DNA from: an uncultured Tissierellia bacterium
GTDB lineage: Bacteria > Bacillota > Clostridia > Tissierellales > Tissierellaceae
DNA: 49,160 nt
Reading direction: 5' to 3'
Assembly (NCBI GenBank): GCA_946402705.1
Contig: CAMIXG010000012.1
Span: 1 to 49,160, forward strand
Both the position numbers and the translations under genes were made by a program. Shown here piece by piece: positions 15,983-27,761 of this stretch (the stretch's first letter is position 1; each line of letters begins with the position of its first letter). The notes below the pieces were generated by a model. It saw only the letters and a program-made list of their open reading frames with translations, did not search any database and was not told the origin of the DNA.

Positions 15983-18013
15983 CTAACTGTTTTGTAACCC
16001 ATCATCAGATTTTTTGACTAAATTCACAAGATTTTCTAAATCCCTTGCCACGCTTTCATTATTCTCCACTTCCAGCATTATATTATTTATAGAGTTTACC
16101 ATATTCATATTTTCTTCTGCTATATCAACTGTTGCCTTAGTAGAGTCCTCTATCGTAAAAGTTATCTCCCTAATGGCACTTGCTATCTTACTTGCATTGT
16201 CTTTTATATTATTTGATTTATCAAGGATATTATCAACTGAAGTATTTAGTACCTGGCCATTTGCCTTAGTCTTGTCATTTTCTATTATAAATTTGTCATA
16301 ATCTTTCATAACACTATTTTCTACCAAATTTATCAATTCCTTGGTATCATTTACAAGCTTTCCAATTGCATTTGATATAAGAGTAGTGATTTCCTTGATT
16401 TCCACTGCTGCCTTATTAGAATCCTCTGCCAAAATCCTTATTTCACTAGCAACTACTTCAAATCCTCGTCCTGCTTCTCCTGCCCTAGCCGCTTCTATGG
16501 CTGCATTTAGAGATAATAGTGTTGTTTGCCCTGCTATGCCTGTTATTACCTCTGATAGCATATTGATTTTTTCTACATTTTTAGCAGATTTTATGGCATC
16601 TTCTATATTATCCTTAGCTTCTGTATATTTTTCTACAGATGTATTCTTAGCTTTTATAAATTCTTCTGATATCTCAACTGAATGGGTTTGCATATCATTT
16701 GATATGTGAGATACTCCCTCCACTACCTTTGTAAATTCTGTAACTAAAGCATATATTTCCTCTATAGAACCTAATATTGTCTCTGAGGTAGCTGCAGTTT
16801 CTTCCATACCTGCTGATAATTCTTCTGTTGTAGCAGAAGTTTTTTCACCTAAATTAAATAAAAGTTCTACATTTTCCTTTGTTCCCATACAGATGTTATT
16901 ATTTCTATCTATTGATTCTTTTAAACTATCTACAAAAAGCTCTAATTTTTCTATAATATTATTGAAGGCATATGCCATTTCCCCAATTTCATCCTTCCTC
17001 TTCAAAGAGCTTTCAGATACATTCACCGTAAGATCTAAATCTGCTAGACCATTTAATATATTTACTGAGTTTTCTATTGGTCTGGATATATATTTAGAGA
17101 TAAAATTAGATATAAGTACTGATATGATTATTATTAAAAAAGTTGCTACAAGAGTTGCATATATCGTCCTATTTAAAACCTCATCTATATAATCATCATC
17201 TATTCCATATCCCATTTGCCAGCCTGTATCACCTATAGTTGATAGGAAATAATATCTGGATAAACCATCTTCTGTCTTTATCTTTCTATCTGATATCTTT
17301 ACTTCTGTATTTGGTAAAATATCATCTAATTCACCATTATAAGCATCTCTCTTATTTATAGATTTTTTGCCTGTTGGGTTATATTCTGTCTGAGTATGAG
17401 TTACAAAATCTCCCTTAGCATCTAGGATAAAAAGGTTATCAGTTCCTTCTATACTCTCTGATTTTACAACTTGTATAAGTTCTTCTATAAGTATATCTGC
17501 AGCCAAAACTCCCTTTGTTCCATCTCTTGCTATAATTGGTCTTGCCATAGTAACAACCATTTTATTAAAGTCTGAATCTAAATATGGCTGACCTATATAA
17601 ACTCCCTTTGTAGTTTTTCCCTTTAAAAACCAATCTGCTGTGCTGTGATCTACCTTTTCTAGCTCTAAGTTCTGAGCTATAATCGGCTCATTTTGCATTT
17701 TTATATAATATTCTAAAACTGATTTGTTTTCTTCTGTAGTTTTTTTTAAGTATTTTCTAACACTTTCCCTGTCTTTTAAGTCTTCAAAATAAGTAATATC
17801 ATTGCCTATTTGAGTTAAGCTTCTTTCTTCTAAAACTATCCATTTATCTATATCCTTAGCTAATTTTTCAGTTTGTTTTTGCATACTCCTATTAAATTCT
17901 GATTTAAACTTGCTCAGTGAAAAAGTATAATTTATCCCTGATAATAAAATTATTATTGCTATAGCTATTGATACCATAGATAGTGAAATTTTTCCTCTTA
18001 GTTTCAATGTCAT
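15983..18013 (-). CDS. dCache methyl-accepting chemotaxis protein 2
   Basis: This 676-residue receptor has the same domain order as its neighbours: TM1 about 11-32, double Cache sensor, TM2 about 283-306, HAMP, signalling hairpin with [19 protein letters not shown]. In the Cache site the usual Arg two residues before Trp is Ala126 (STADWF) and the next Tyr is Phe129, while Asp146 stays. It is therefore not expected to bind free amino acids in the standard way. It starts at an ATG behind GGAGAG. Its transcript is separated from receptor 3 by a terminator hairpin but is not separated from receptor 1. Confidence 0.92.
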   Translation of the reverse strand: MTLKLRGKISLSMVSIAIAIIILLSGINYTFSLSKFKSEFNRSMQKQTEKLAKDIDKWIVLEERSLTQIGNDITYFEDLKDRESVRKYLKKTTEENKSVLEYYIKMQNEPIIAQNLELEKVDHSTADWFLKGKTTKGVYIGQPYLDSDFNKMVVTMARPIIARDGTKGVLAADILIEELIQVVKSESIEGTDNLFILDAKGDFVTHTQTEYNPTGKKSINKRDAYNGELDDILPNTEVKISDRKIKTEDGLSRYYFLSTIGDTGWQMGYGIDDDYIDEVLNRTIYATLVATFLIIIISVLISNFISKYISRPIENSVNILNGLADLDLTVNVSESSLKRKDEIGEMAYAFNNIIEKLELFVDSLKESIDRNNNICMGTKENVELLFNLGEKTSATTEELSAGMEETAATSETILGSIEEIYALVTEFTKVVEGVSHISNDMQTHSVEISEEFIKAKNTSVEKYTEAKDNIEDAIKSAKNVEKINMLSEVITGIAGQTTLLSLNAAIEAARAGEAGRGFEVVASEIRILAEDSNKAAVEIKEITTLISNAIGKLVNDTKELINLVENSVMKDYDKFIIENDKTKANGQVLNTSVDNILDKSNNIKDNASKIASAIREITFTIEDSTKATVDIAEENMNMVNSINNIMLEVENNESVARDLENLVNLVKKSDDGLQNS

Positions 18014-18035
18014 CTCTCCTCGGTTAAAAAATTAT

Positions 18036-18059
18036 AAAAGCTCTCCTTAGAGAGCTTTT
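18036..18059 (-). terminator. Terminator after receptor 3
   Basis: A 10-bp stem (AAAAGCTCTC / GAGAGCTTTT) with a 4-nt loop lies directly after the stop codon of receptor 3 and just upstream of receptor 2. Confidence 0.8.
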
Positions 18060-18060
18060 C

Positions 18061-20073
18061 CTACGATATTTTTACAAGCTTGACTAGTTCTTCAAGCCTT
18101 CCTACCATTTCTTGCCCTTTTGTCATTTCCATGCTCATATTGTGCATGCCTTCTAGTATGTTCATATTTTTTTCTGCTATATCAGCTGTAGCCTCTGTGG
18201 ACTCTTCCATTGTCATTCCTATTTCATTCATAGCACTTGTTATATTAGATATATTGGATTCTATATCATTAGCCTTAGCTAAAATTTCCTTCATGGATGT
18301 ATTTAAAGTCTTAGTATCTTCTATATCATCATAGCTACTTTGGACAAAATCGTCATAGTCTTTCATAACATTCTCTTCCATTATTTCTATTAAATCATGT
18401 GAGTCTTTTACCAATCTTTCTATTGAGCTTGATATAATTTCTGCGATATTGTTTATCTTATCAGCAGCTTCATTGGAATCTTCTGCTAAAATTCTTATCT
18501 CCTTAGCCACTATTTCAAAACCTCGTCCTGCCTCTCCTGCCCTGGCAGCTTCTATAGCTGCATTAAGAGAAAGCATAGTAGTTTGTGATGCTATGGCTGC
18601 TATTGAGTCTGTAAGCTGTCTTATCTGCTCTACCTCTTTTACTGATTCTATAGCCTCTTCCATATTGGATTTAGACACAGTATATCTTTCCTTTGTTTGC
18701 CTTTGAGAATTTATAAATTTTTTATTTGATTCTTCTGATTCTCTTCCTATATTTCCACATAGTTCTCTCACATCATCTACTATTCCAGTGAAATTACCTA
18801 CATAGTCAACTATCTCATGTGCCCTTGCCAAAATATCTTCAGAAGTAGCAGTAGTTTCCTCCATACCTGCTGAAAGTTCCTCTGTAGTGGCAGAAGTTTC
18901 TTCTCCATATTCACAGAGCTGTTCTATAATTAAGGCTGCTTCTACACAAATCTTATTGTTTTCATTGATAGTTTCAGTCATTTCAGACATAAATAGTTTT
19001 AGTTTATCAATTATATTGTAAAAAGCTCTGGACATATTTCCTAACTCATCATCTCTATTTAAATAGTCTTGATTTATTTTCACTCTCAAATCTAATTCTC
19101 CTATACTATTTAAGACTTCTATTGAGTCTTCTATAGGTTTAGATATAGACCTAGAAATAATATATGATATCCCTATAACCAGTATCAATATCCCCAAAGT
19201 TGTAAAACCAGTAGTTTTAATTGTATTATTAAGTGGTGCTAAAACTACCTTTTCAGACATGGCTATACCTATTATCCAGGCAGATTCTTCTATATCTGAA
19301 AAATAATAATATCTCAAATATTTATCTGCTGGGCACATAGTCTTTCTATCTTTTAGTTTTATACCATCTGACTCCTCTGAAATCAACTGCTCTATTTTTT
19401 CTCCATAAATTTCCTTCATATTAAAAAACTTGTCTTCCTTGGGCTTATATTCTTCAAATTTATGTACCAAGATATTTCCATTATTATTTAATAAAAAGGC
19501 ATTAGAATCTTCTGGTAGTTCTAAATCCTGTACTATTTTAAATAGTTTATCAACCAAAATATCTGCTCCAAATACACCCTTTTCTCCTGACTTACTTACA
19601 AATGGTTTAGAAAATGTAACTACCATAGTCTTAAACTCCATATCCATATATGGTTCTGATATATAAAAATCCTTTGCTTCTTTCCCCTTTATGTACCACT
19701 CTCTAGTGGTAAAATCTAAATTGGACATCTCTAAATTTGGACTTACAAATGGTCTATTCTCCATTTGTACATAATAATCCAATATTATCTCATTTGATGA
19801 TCCTATACTTTTCAGATATTCCCTTAAAATATCATCATTTTTTGTGGCATCTAAATACACCATATCCTTTACTATCTGATCTACTTTTGACTTTTCTTCT
19901 CCAATCCATTTATCCATAGTTTTTGCTATGTTATCTGCATCAGTTTGTATCCTAGTATTGAGTTCCTTTTCCAAACTTTTCATTGTACTAAAATAATTCA
20001 TTAAAGATAATACCAAAATTATGATTATAGCTACGGTTGTCATTGATGTTAAGATTTTCCCTCTTAATTTCAT
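18061..20073 (-). CDS. dCache methyl-accepting chemotaxis protein 3
   Basis: This is a 670-residue receptor with TM1 (about 8-28), double Cache, TM2 (about 284-305), HAMP and the [19 protein letters not shown] hairpin tip. Arg124-x-Trp126-Tyr127, Tyr137 and Asp144 match the amino-acid-binding dCache signature, as in receptors 1 and 6. The methylation-helix region has the shared [17 protein letters not shown] pattern. The start ATG follows a strong GGGGGAT. The 220-bp leader contains a perfect 8-bp direct repeat spaced one helical turn apart, and a terminator hairpin of receptor 4. Probably an independent transcription unit. Confidence 0.92.
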   Translation of the reverse strand: MKLRGKILTSMTTVAIIIILVLSLMNYFSTMKSLEKELNTRIQTDADNIAKTMDKWIGEEKSKVDQIVKDMVYLDATKNDDILREYLKSIGSSNEIILDYYVQMENRPFVSPNLEMSNLDFTTREWYIKGKEAKDFYISEPYMDMEFKTMVVTFSKPFVSKSGEKGVFGADILVDKLFKIVQDLELPEDSNAFLLNNNGNILVHKFEEYKPKEDKFFNMKEIYGEKIEQLISEESDGIKLKDRKTMCPADKYLRYYYFSDIEESAWIIGIAMSEKVVLAPLNNTIKTTGFTTLGILILVIGISYIISRSISKPIEDSIEVLNSIGELDLRVKINQDYLNRDDELGNMSRAFYNIIDKLKLFMSEMTETINENNKICVEAALIIEQLCEYGEETSATTEELSAGMEETTATSEDILARAHEIVDYVGNFTGIVDDVRELCGNIGRESEESNKKFINSQRQTKERYTVSKSNMEEAIESVKEVEQIRQLTDSIAAIASQTTMLSLNAAIEAARAGEAGRGFEIVAKEIRILAEDSNEAADKINNIAEIISSSIERLVKDSHDLIEIMEENVMKDYDDFVQSSYDDIEDTKTLNTSMKEILAKANDIESNISNITSAMNEIGMTMEESTEATADIAEKNMNILEGMHNMSMEMTKGQEMVGRLEELVKLVKIS

Positions 20074-20145
20074 ATGCTATCCCCCTTTAATTAATGCCAC
20101 CATACAATATGATAATAACATATTTATTACAGTTTTTATACAATT

Positions 20146-20163
20146 TGTTACATCCTGTTACAT
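20146..20163. repeat. TGTTACAT direct repeat upstream of receptor 3
   Basis: TGTTACAT occurs twice with a 10-bp period, one turn of DNA, about 75-90 bp upstream of the receptor 3 start. This spacing is typical of tandem regulator half-sites, but no other instance was verified. Confidence 0.4.
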
Positions 20164-20246
20164 TTTTCTTGAATTTTAGAAAAATTTTATATAGTTTCTA
20201 TTAATTCTATATTGAGAAAGAAGAGTTTTATAAAATAGGCAAATCT

Positions 20247-20275
20247 AGGAGTGAAAGAGTTTTTCTTTCACTCTT
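20247..20275 (-). terminator. Terminator after receptor 4
   Basis: GAGTGAAAG / CTTTCACTC with a 7-nt loop is located 20 bp past the stop codon. The following T tract is weak on the minus strand, so efficiency is uncertain. Confidence 0.6.
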
Positions 20276-20293
20276 AAGCAAGATTTTATATAC

Positions 20294-22309
20294 CTATATA
20301 TTTACGGAGTCTACAAGCTTTTCCATCTCTGATGTATTTTCATTACTACTCTCCATACCTAGATTTATATCGTGTATAAAGCCTACCATACTAACATTTT
20401 TATCTGCTATTTGAACCGTTGCAGTTGTGGTTTCTTCTATGGTAGCAGTTATTTGTTGAATAGAAACTGTTATTCCCTCTGCATTATTTTCTATCTCAAC
20501 TGATTTCTTACTTATTTCATCCACTGCCTTATCTAGCTTTATTCCCCCATCTCTAATAGATATACTCTCATCTACAAACCTATCATAATCTCCCATAACA
20601 TTATCTTCCATAAGAGCTATAAGCTCCTTAGTATCTTTAACCAGTCTAACTATAGAGCTTGATATAACTCCAGTAATATCCTTTATTTTAACTGCTGCCT
20701 CATTTGAATCTTCAGCTAAATTTCTTATCTCCTTAGCTACTATTTCGAACCCGCGACCAGCTTCTCCTGCCCTAGCTGCTTCTATGGCTGCATTTAAAGA
20801 TAACAAGGTAGTCTGATCTGCTATATCTGTTATGGAATCTGTAAGCAGACTTATCTTATCCACTTCTTTAGCTGATTCTATAGCTTCTTCTATATTGGTT
20901 TTTGCCTTAGTGTATTTGCTCTTCGAGTTTTCTCTAGCCTTTATAAACTCTGTAGCTGAACTATTTGCATGTTCTTTCATATCACTAGATACTCTAGAGA
21001 CTATTTGAACATTTTTAGAAAACTCATTTATAGATTCGTAGATTTCTTCAACTGCTGCCATAACAGTTTGTGATGTAGCAGTTGTTTCTTCCATTCCAGC
21101 TGATATTTCTTCTGTCGCAGCAGAGGTTTCCTCTCCCTGTCTTTGTAGTTCTCTTATATTATCCATGGTACTTACATATAGAGTATTATTAGACTGAACC
21201 GAACTTACCATCCTATTCATAAATAATTTTAATTTATCAATTATTATATTAAAGGCACATGCCATTTCTCCAATTTCATCCTTCCTAGCTACATATTCTT
21301 TTGGGATATTTACTGAAAGATCAAGATTTCCTATGCTATTTAATATCCTTACAGACTCTACAATTGGCTTAGATATAGAACTAGACATCTTCATAGATGT
21401 TATAATCACTATTATAAGTAGAGTAATACCTGCTAAACTGCTTATATAGATTGATTTGACTATAGTTTCACTTATAATTTTATCTGACATAGCTATGCCT
21501 ATTTTCCAACTTGCATCATCTATATTTTTAAAATAATAGTATTTTGAAATACCATCAACAGATGTATTTTTCCTCTCCTTTAAGGCTAGGCTAGAATCAT
21601 CTTCCCTCAGTATTTTTTCTATTTTTTCACCATATACATCCTTTATATTTACAAACTTGTCTTCTTTTGGTTTTAACTCTTCAATATCATGTGTTAGTAT
21701 ATCCCCATCTTTATTTACTATAAATATATTAGAGCCTTCTCCCAAATCTAAAGTATTTAAGAATTTTAAAATATCATCCATAAGTAAATCTGATGAAAAT
21801 ACACCTGTTATCCCATTTTTATCTTGAAAATATCTTGATATACTTATCATCATCTTGCCTGTATCTTCATTTAAATACGGCTGACTCACATGAAATTCTT
21901 TTGTATTTTTATTTTCAACTGCTCCCTTGTACCACTCTTTCTCCTTAAAGCTTCCAGCACAATTCTCATGGGTTAAACTAAAAATTCCTCCCCCATCTAC
22001 TGCTACATGATAATCAAATACAAGCTCATTATGGTCTAAGCTATCTTTTAAGTAGTCTTTTGCCAAATCCTTTTCTTTTAAAATATCAAAATAAACCATA
22101 TCTTTTAACACCTTATTAGTCATAACTTTTTGATCTTCTATCCAAATATTGAGCATCTTTGATATGGTCAAGGTTTCTGTCTCTATTCTACTACTCAATT
22201 CTTTTTCAAAAGATTTTATTGAGAAAAAATAATTTATAAAGGACATCACTATGATTATGACAATGGCCAAAGATGCCATAGGTGCTAAAATTTTACCTCT
22301 AAGTTTCAT
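20294..22309 (-). CDS. dCache methyl-accepting chemotaxis protein 4
   Basis: This is a 671-residue receptor of the same architecture: TM1 about 8-30, double Cache, TM2 about 285-307, HAMP, signalling hairpin. In the ligand pocket Lys124 replaces the Arg (KEKEWY) and Asn147 replaces the Asp, the most altered site of the array. The local insertion ENKNTKEF shifts the spacing by two to three residues. A single Cys117 in the sensor is unusual among these paralogues. It is flanked by hairpins on both sides, so it is probably transcribed on its own. GGAGATG precedes the ATG. The first 20 residues are almost identical to those of receptor 5, its likely closest sister. Confidence 0.92.
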   Translation of the reverse strand: MKLRGKILAPMASLAIVIIIVMSFINYFFSIKSFEKELSSRIETETLTISKMLNIWIEDQKVMTNKVLKDMVYFDILKEKDLAKDYLKDSLDHNELVFDYHVAVDGGGIFSLTHENCAGSFKEKEWYKGAVENKNTKEFHVSQPYLNEDTGKMMISISRYFQDKNGITGVFSSDLLMDDILKFLNTLDLGEGSNIFIVNKDGDILTHDIEELKPKEDKFVNIKDVYGEKIEKILREDDSSLALKERKNTSVDGISKYYYFKNIDDASWKIGIAMSDKIISETIVKSIYISSLAGITLLIIVIITSMKMSSSISKPIVESVRILNSIGNLDLSVNIPKEYVARKDEIGEMACAFNIIIDKLKLFMNRMVSSVQSNNTLYVSTMDNIRELQRQGEETSAATEEISAGMEETTATSQTVMAAVEEIYESINEFSKNVQIVSRVSSDMKEHANSSATEFIKARENSKSKYTKAKTNIEEAIESAKEVDKISLLTDSITDIADQTTLLSLNAAIEAARAGEAGRGFEIVAKEIRNLAEDSNEAAVKIKDITGVISSSIVRLVKDTKELIALMEDNVMGDYDRFVDESISIRDGGIKLDKAVDEISKKSVEIENNAEGITVSIQQITATIEETTTATVQIADKNVSMVGFIHDINLGMESSNENTSEMEKLVDSVNI

Positions 22310-22411
22310 TTCTACATCTCCTTATTTGTTTTCAGTTGTCAATATTCTGCCTATTATGCCTTTCTCAATTGCCATATAGTTTACTGTTGTTAATATATCT
22401 ATAAAATATAA

Positions 22412-22429
22412 GAAAGATATATATCTTTC
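22412..22429 (-). terminator. Hairpin after receptor 5
   Basis: A perfect 18-bp palindrome (GAAAGATAT and complement) lies just beyond the stop codon of receptor 5, followed on the minus strand by an A/T-rich tract. It is plausible as a terminator. Confidence 0.6.
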
Positions 22430-22439
22430 CTATTATTTT

Positions 22440-24455
22440 TTAATTTTTATCCACTTTTACCCTGTCCACAAGTCTTTGCATTCCTTCTGCATACTTATGA
22501 TTTTCATTCATTTCTTTATTTATACTACTCACAGTATCTACCATATCCATATTTTTCTGGGCTATGTTTACTGTTGCCCTTGTAGCTTCTTCAATAGTTC
22601 TAGTTATCTCTCCTATAGAGCTTACTATTCCTTCTGCATTTCTTTCAATAGAGCTAGATCTCTCTAAGATATCATTTACAGAATTATTTAATAAGACACC
22701 CTCGTCCCTATTATTTAAAGTTTCATCTACAAATTTATCATAGTCCTTCATTATGCTTCCTTCCATCAAGACTATTAAATCCTTTGTATCCTTTACTAAT
22801 CTAGATATAGATGTCGATATTATATCTGTTATATTCTTTATCTCTACAGCCGCTTCATTTGAGTCCTCTGCAAGTTTTCTTATTTCCTTAGCTACTATCT
22901 CAAAACCTCTTCCTGCCTCTCCTGCTCTGGCTGCTTCTATAGCTGCATTTAGAGATAATAAGGTTGTCTGGTCTGCTATATCTGTTATAGAGTTAGTTAA
23001 AATACCTATCTTATCAACTTCTTTTGCTGATTCTATAGCTTCCTCTATATTTTCTTTTGCCTTTCCATACTTTCTCTTGGCTATATCTCTTGATTCTCCA
23101 AAATCTACTGTTAAGGCATTGGAACTTTCCTTCATATTATCTGATATACCTGATACAGTTTTTACTATTTCTGTAAATTCATTCATGGCACTATAGATTT
23201 CTCCAATAGAATTAGATATGGTTTCTGTTGTGGCAGTTGTTTCTTCCATACCTGCTGATAATTCCTGTGTTATAGCTGATGTCTCATCTCCCTGTTCTTG
23301 AAGCTCTGCTACATCTCTTACAATAACACCATACATTCTATTATTAACATCTATGGAGTTTACCATCTCCTCCATAAATAACCTTAGTTTTTCTATAATT
23401 TTATTAAGAGATAAGGATATCTCTCCAATCTCATCCTTTCGCCTAATATACTTATCTGGCACCTTAACCTTTAGGTCTAAATCTCCAACCCTATCAACTA
23501 TAGTTACCAAATCTTCAATTGGATCTGCCAAAGATTTTGCTATTATCAAGGATATAAAGATTACTACTATAAAGATTATAATGGCAGATATTCCTGTTAT
23601 TAGTAGGGTTTGCCCTATAGATTTTGTCGTTACATCATCTAATAGTGCTACTCCAACATACCAGTCAATTTCATTGATTTTAGAAAAATAATAATATTTA
23701 GAGTGACCATCTATAGAGGTGTTTTTTCTATTTTCCAAAGACATGTCTTCTTCATGATTATCAATTAAGGATGTTATATCCTCTCCATATATATCCTTTA
23801 TATTTATAAACTTCCCTCCCTTAGGCTGAAGTTCTTCAATTTGATGTGTCAAATAATTACCATCTGTATCTAATAAAAATACATTAGAACTTTCTCCTAA
23901 CTCAACATTTTTAGCTATTTTCAAAAGTTCTTCTACTAGTAAATCTGCTCCTAAAACTCCCTTATCTCCATTTTTTGTTCTAAAAGATTTGGATATAGTT
24001 ACGACCATTTTGTTATAGTCCTTATCTATATAGGGTTTACTAATATGAAAATCTCTTTTTTCCTTGGCTCCCACATACCAATCTTCTTTTGTAACATCTG
24101 CCTTATCCAGTTTAGGATCTGGGCTTATAAAATTTCCACCATCCATTAGAACATAGTAATTAATTGCTGTATTACTTTTTCCAACTACATTACCCAAATA
24201 CCCTCTTAATTCTTCTTCCTGGTCAAAGACATTGAAAAATATCATATCATCAAGAACCTGTTGAGTCATTTGCTTTTGCAGCTGCATCCACTTGTCCAAA
24301 TAATCTGATACTGTTTTTGTATTCATCTGCATCCTTGTATTTAATTCTTTTTCATAATCCTTTGTGGAAAAAGAATAATTTATAAAGGATAATACTAAAG
24401 TTATGATAATTGCTAAAGATGTCATAGGTGCTAGAATTTTCCCTCTTAACTTCAT
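22440..24455 (-). CDS. dCache methyl-accepting chemotaxis protein 5
   Basis: This is a 671-residue receptor with TM1 about 9-30, double Cache, TM2 about 284-308, HAMP and the [19 protein letters not shown] tip. Glu124 stands where Arg is expected (KEDWY), His137 replaces the Tyr, and Asp144 is kept. A charge reversal at the key Arg position makes ordinary carboxylate recognition unlikely, so a different ligand class is inferred. The sequence [11 protein letters not shown] at the start is shared with receptor 4. The upstream 324-bp gap holds only the receptor 6 terminator and presumably this gene's promoter. Confidence 0.92.
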   Translation of the reverse strand: MKLRGKILAPMTSLAIIITLVLSFINYSFSTKDYEKELNTRMQMNTKTVSDYLDKWMQLQKQMTQQVLDDMIFFNVFDQEEELRGYLGNVVGKSNTAINYYVLMDGGNFISPDPKLDKADVTKEDWYVGAKEKRDFHISKPYIDKDYNKMVVTISKSFRTKNGDKGVLGADLLVEELLKIAKNVELGESSNVFLLDTDGNYLTHQIEELQPKGGKFINIKDIYGEDITSLIDNHEEDMSLENRKNTSIDGHSKYYYFSKINEIDWYVGVALLDDVTTKSIGQTLLITGISAIIIFIVVIFISLIIAKSLADPIEDLVTIVDRVGDLDLKVKVPDKYIRRKDEIGEISLSLNKIIEKLRLFMEEMVNSIDVNNRMYGVIVRDVAELQEQGDETSAITQELSAGMEETTATTETISNSIGEIYSAMNEFTEIVKTVSGISDNMKESSNALTVDFGESRDIAKRKYGKAKENIEEAIESAKEVDKIGILTNSITDIADQTTLLSLNAAIEAARAGEAGRGFEIVAKEIRKLAEDSNEAAVEIKNITDIISTSISRLVKDTKDLIVLMEGSIMKDYDKFVDETLNNRDEGVLLNNSVNDILERSSSIERNAEGIVSSIGEITRTIEEATRATVNIAQKNMDMVDTVSSINKEMNENHKYAEGMQRLVDRVKVDKN

Positions 24456-24731
24456 TACAATATTCCTCTCTACACTTATATTTTTATATTTAGTTTTACC
24501 TTATGACAGTTTTTTTGACTTATAGCTTTCTTGTGAATTTTCATTTTGATTTTATGATTATGACTGGATTTTAATCCCATATTTATTATTTGTAAAAAAT
24601 AATTCTTTCTTAGTAGTAGTTATATTATGATATGTAATCTTGATGACATCTTATACTTGTGTTATCTTTATAAAATTTAAAAATTTTACTTATTTACTTT
24701 AAAACAACTCTATTTCCATTATAAATTAAAA
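24456..24731. other. Spacer upstream of receptor 5
   Basis: A/T-rich leader of receptor 5. I see no clear sigma-A or sigma-D promoter, small gene or strong hairpin apart from the adjoining terminator. Confidence 0.45.
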
Positions 24732-24767
24732 AAAGGATTTCTCCAAATTTATCTGGAGAAATCCTTT
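24732..24767 (-). terminator. Strong terminator after receptor 6
   Basis: A 14-bp perfect stem (AAAGGATTTCTCCA / TGGAGAAATCCTTT) with an 8-nt loop is followed by a long T run on the minus strand. Confidence 0.92.
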
Positions 24768-24779
24768 AAGTTTTTATTA

Positions 24780-26801
24780 TTAATCTATCTTGTCTTGTAA
24801 TTTAACATCTTGCATTAAATGGTCTAATTCATCTGATGTTTCCTTACTTTCATTCATGTTGTCATTTATACTGTGGATAGACTCTACTATATTTATATTC
24901 TTTTCAGCTATCATGACTGTAGCCTTTGTAGATTCTTCTATAGTTGTAGCTATCTCTTTAATTGCTTGATTTATAGTTTCAACATCTGACTCCATAGTAT
25001 TTGCACGTTTTAAAATTTCAGATGCTGATCTACTAAGATCAACTCCACTTTTTCTATTTAAAACACTGTCTTCTACTGTTTTATCATAGTCTTCCATTAC
25101 ATCATCTTCCATAAGACTGATTAAGTCTTTTGCATCTGATACAAGTCTTGTTATTGAACTTGCTATTAAAGTTGTTATTTCTTTAATCTTAACAGCAGCT
25201 TCATTAGAATCTTCAGCTAAGTTTCTTATTTCCTTAGCCACTATTTCAAATCCACGACCTGCTTCTCCCGCTCTAGCTGCCTCTATAGCTGCATTAAGTG
25301 ATAATAATGTGGTTTGATCTGCTATAGCAGTTATTGAATCTGTAAGCATGCCTATTTTTTCTACTTCTTTTGCTGATTCTATAGCTTCCTCTATATTAGT
25401 TTTAGCTACAGTATATTTATTTCTTGCAGATTCTCTAGATTGTACAAAATCTGCATTTGATTCTTCAGAGTGATTTTTAATATCCTCTGCCATATTTGTC
25501 ATTGTACTTATTATTCTTGTAAACTGATTCATTGATTGAGTTATATTATCTACAGATGCCAGAATACTTTCAGTTGTAGCTGTAGTTTCCTCCATACCTG
25601 CTGATAACTCCTGTGTTGTAGCTGATGTTTCTTCACCTTGTATACTTAAAACACCTAAGTTTTCCATAGTTTCTCTATAAGTCTGTGCATTTGTTTCTAC
25701 AGCTACTGCAACTTGACTCATAAATACCTGAAGTTTTGTTATGATTTCCTTGAAAGAGTTTGTCATCTGACCTATCTCATCAGTTCTAGCCAAATACTCT
25801 TCCGGTACTTCTACTGTTAAGTCCAAATCTCCAATTCTATCAAGTATAGCAACTGAATCCTTTATAGGATCTGTTATTGATTTAGATACCTTAGATGATA
25901 TAGCAAATGCTACTAAAAGTATTGCTATTGAAGCTCCTATTGTTGTATAGATTACTCTATCCAAAGTTGCTGTTAATACACTTGATATTACAGCTATACC
26001 AACTTTCCAACCAGTTGATTCAACCTCTCCAAAGTAGTAATATTTAGAATTACCATCTTTAGATACTGCTTTTCTTTCTTTTAAGTTCATATCTCCACCT
26101 GCTATAGCCTTATCTAACTTATCACCATAAGCATCTTTGATATTTGTAAACTTACCATCTTTAGGTCTATATTCTTCAAACTCATGTGTTATTACATCTC
26201 CATCTTTACCTATTAGAAATGCATGAGAACCTTCCTCTAAGTCTACATTAGTTACTACTTTTAATAAATCATCTAGTGCTAAGTCTGCACCAATTACACC
26301 CTTTGTGCCATCTTGTGACTTAAACTGTTTAGACATAGTTGCTACCATTTTTCCAGTTTGTATGTCTACATATGGTTTAGTAAGGTAAACACCTTCTGTC
26401 TTCATAGCACCTTTATACCAATCTCTATCCATTAAACTATTTTCAGATATACCAGTTAATCCACTTACAAAAGCTCCATTTTCAACCTGTGAATAATAGG
26501 CACTAACATTTGGATTATTATTTGTTAAATATTCCATATAGTTTTTTGTTTTTGCATTATCATTGAATATACTTTCATAAGCCATAATCGCTGTGATATC
26601 CGTTAATTTTGCCTCTTCTACTCTCGCAAACTTATCTATTTCATCTGCTATAAGATCAGCCTGTAATCTCATTCCATCATCTAGCTCTTCTTCTAATTTT
26701 TTTATTGAAAAATTGTAGTTTATAAAAGATAATACTAATATTATTACCATAGCAAGTGACACCATGGAAACTAAAAATTTGCCTCTTAACTTCATTGTCA
26801 T
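24780..26801 (-). CDS. dCache methyl-accepting chemotaxis protein 6
   Basis: This is a 673-residue receptor: TM1 about 11-31, double Cache, TM2 about 285-305, HAMP, hairpin tip [19 protein letters not shown]. Arg126-x-Trp128-Tyr129, Tyr139 and Asp146 (followed by QTGKM, the D-x-x-T-G form) give the best match in the array to the amino-acid-binding dCache motif. It lies 78 bp downstream of a PhnD-like binding-protein gene on the same strand with no terminator between them. A perfect 8-bp inverted repeat sits between the two genes. Co-transcription with that binding protein is likely and suggests a possible ligand-relay partnership, which is inference. Confidence 0.92.
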   Translation of the reverse strand: MTMKLRGKFLVSMVSLAMVIILVLSFINYNFSIKKLEEELDDGMRLQADLIADEIDKFARVEEAKLTDITAIMAYESIFNDNAKTKNYMEYLTNNNPNVSAYYSQVENGAFVSGLTGISENSLMDRDWYKGAMKTEGVYLTKPYVDIQTGKMVATMSKQFKSQDGTKGVIGADLALDDLLKVVTNVDLEEGSHAFLIGKDGDVITHEFEEYRPKDGKFTNIKDAYGDKLDKAIAGGDMNLKERKAVSKDGNSKYYYFGEVESTGWKVGIAVISSVLTATLDRVIYTTIGASIAILLVAFAISSKVSKSITDPIKDSVAILDRIGDLDLTVEVPEEYLARTDEIGQMTNSFKEIITKLQVFMSQVAVAVETNAQTYRETMENLGVLSIQGEETSATTQELSAGMEETTATTESILASVDNITQSMNQFTRIISTMTNMAEDIKNHSEESNADFVQSRESARNKYTVAKTNIEEAIESAKEVEKIGMLTDSITAIADQTTLLSLNAAIEAARAGEAGRGFEIVAKEIRNLAEDSNEAAVKIKEITTLIASSITRLVSDAKDLISLMEDDVMEDYDKTVEDSVLNRKSGVDLSRSASEILKRANTMESDVETINQAIKEIATTIEESTKATVMIAEKNINIVESIHSINDNMNESKETSDELDHLMQDVKLQDKID

Positions 26802-26815
26802 CTCTCCCTTTTTAT

Positions 26816-26835
26816 TATAGTTTTAATAAACTATA
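26816..26835. promoter_or_regulatory. Inverted repeat upstream of receptor 6
   Basis: TATAGTTT / AAACTATA separated by 4 nt lies immediately upstream of the AGGGAGAG ribosome site of receptor 6. There is no T run after it, so it is more likely an operator or 5' hairpin than a terminator. Confidence 0.4.
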
Positions 26836-26879
26836 CATGTCTTTAAAGTTTAATTTTAATTTCCATTCACTTAGCATCT

Positions 26880-27752
26880 CTACTTTGTTAAATCTACATT
26901 CATAATTTCAGCTGTTTTTTTAATTACCTCATAATCTTCTGATGTAGCTTTCTTAAAGCCATATAATCCAAAAAGTTCTTGAAATATTTTTTTAGCTTCT
27001 GGGTCATTTTCAATTCCCTCTAATGTCTCTATAAGTTTTTCCTTAGTTTTCTCATCCATTTCAGATGATACAGTAACAGATATGCCTGGTATCATTTCTG
27101 TTTTTGCTATTGTTTGAACTTCATCTTTAGCATTTGGAAACTCTTGTTGATATCTAAGATCAACTGCTTCAAAAGTTGCTATAGCATCCACATCTTTATT
27201 TAAAAGCATCTGTAAAGATTTATCATGTCCACCACTATATTCATACTGTATATCCTTTTCTATGTCTATTCCATTTTCTATAAGATATGCACCTGGAAAT
27301 AAATATCCTGATGTTGAAGAAGGGTCTACAAAGGCGATTTTTTTACCTTTTAAGTCTTTAACATCTGTAATACCACTATCTTTTCTAGTCATAATTACAG
27401 AATAATAACCTGCTTCTCCCTTTTCATTTATTGAAGTTAATACAACCTGAGAACCAAACTCCTTATTTGCTAACACATAAGCAAATGGTGGTATAATTCC
27501 AAAATCTACTTTTCCTGAGCCTAGTCCTTCCACTACTCCTACATAATTTGAAGCTGTAAACGCTTCTACTGTTGTTCCCATTTTTTCTGTCAAAATCTCT
27601 GATAATGGCTCTACAGACTCTATTAACTTATCTCCATCTACTAATGGGACAAATCCCATACTTATAACCTCATCTTTTTTGGAACTTGAACATGATGAAA
27701 TAAAAACTAAAGTTACACATAATATTAAAATCAAAATACTTTTTTTTCTCAT
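26880..27752 (-). CDS. phnD: PhnD-like phosphate/phosphonate-binding lipoprotein
   Basis: This is a 290-residue periplasmic-binding-protein-fold lipoprotein. The signal ends in a lipobox (FISSC, Cys21). GFVPLVDGDKL near residue 33, DFGIIPPFAYVLA near 83 and the DPSSTSGYLFPG loop near 143 fit the PhnD/PtxB/SsuA-like family that binds phosphonate, phosphite or phosphate analogues. No permease or ATPase adjoins it. The matching phnC and double phnE lie 6-8 kb away on the same strand, so it may deliver ligand to that importer, to chemoreceptor 6 immediately downstream, or both. An 11-bp dyad overlaps its transcription start region and abuts the GGGGG ribosome site, so it is probably tightly regulated. 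Exact ligand unknown. Confidence 0.88.
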   Translation of the reverse strand: MRKKSILILILCVTLVFISSCSSSKKDEVISMGFVPLVDGDKLIESVEPLSEILTEKMGTTVEAFTASNYVGVVEGLGSGKVDFGIIPPFAYVLANKEFGSQVVLTSINEKGEAGYYSVIMTRKDSGITDVKDLKGKKIAFVDPSSTSGYLFPGAYLIENGIDIEKDIQYEYSGGHDKSLQMLLNKDVDAIATFEAVDLRYQQEFPNAKDEVQTIAKTEMIPGISVTVSSEMDEKTKEKLIETLEGIENDPEAKKIFQELFGLYGFKKATSEDYEVIKKTAEIMNVDLTK

Positions 27753-27761
27753 AATTTCCCC

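Noticed and set aside
13771..26801. Assembly artefact or very recent tandem duplication of one receptor
   Set aside because: The six genes differ throughout at silent sites and strongly in the sensor domains, so they are genuine old paralogues.
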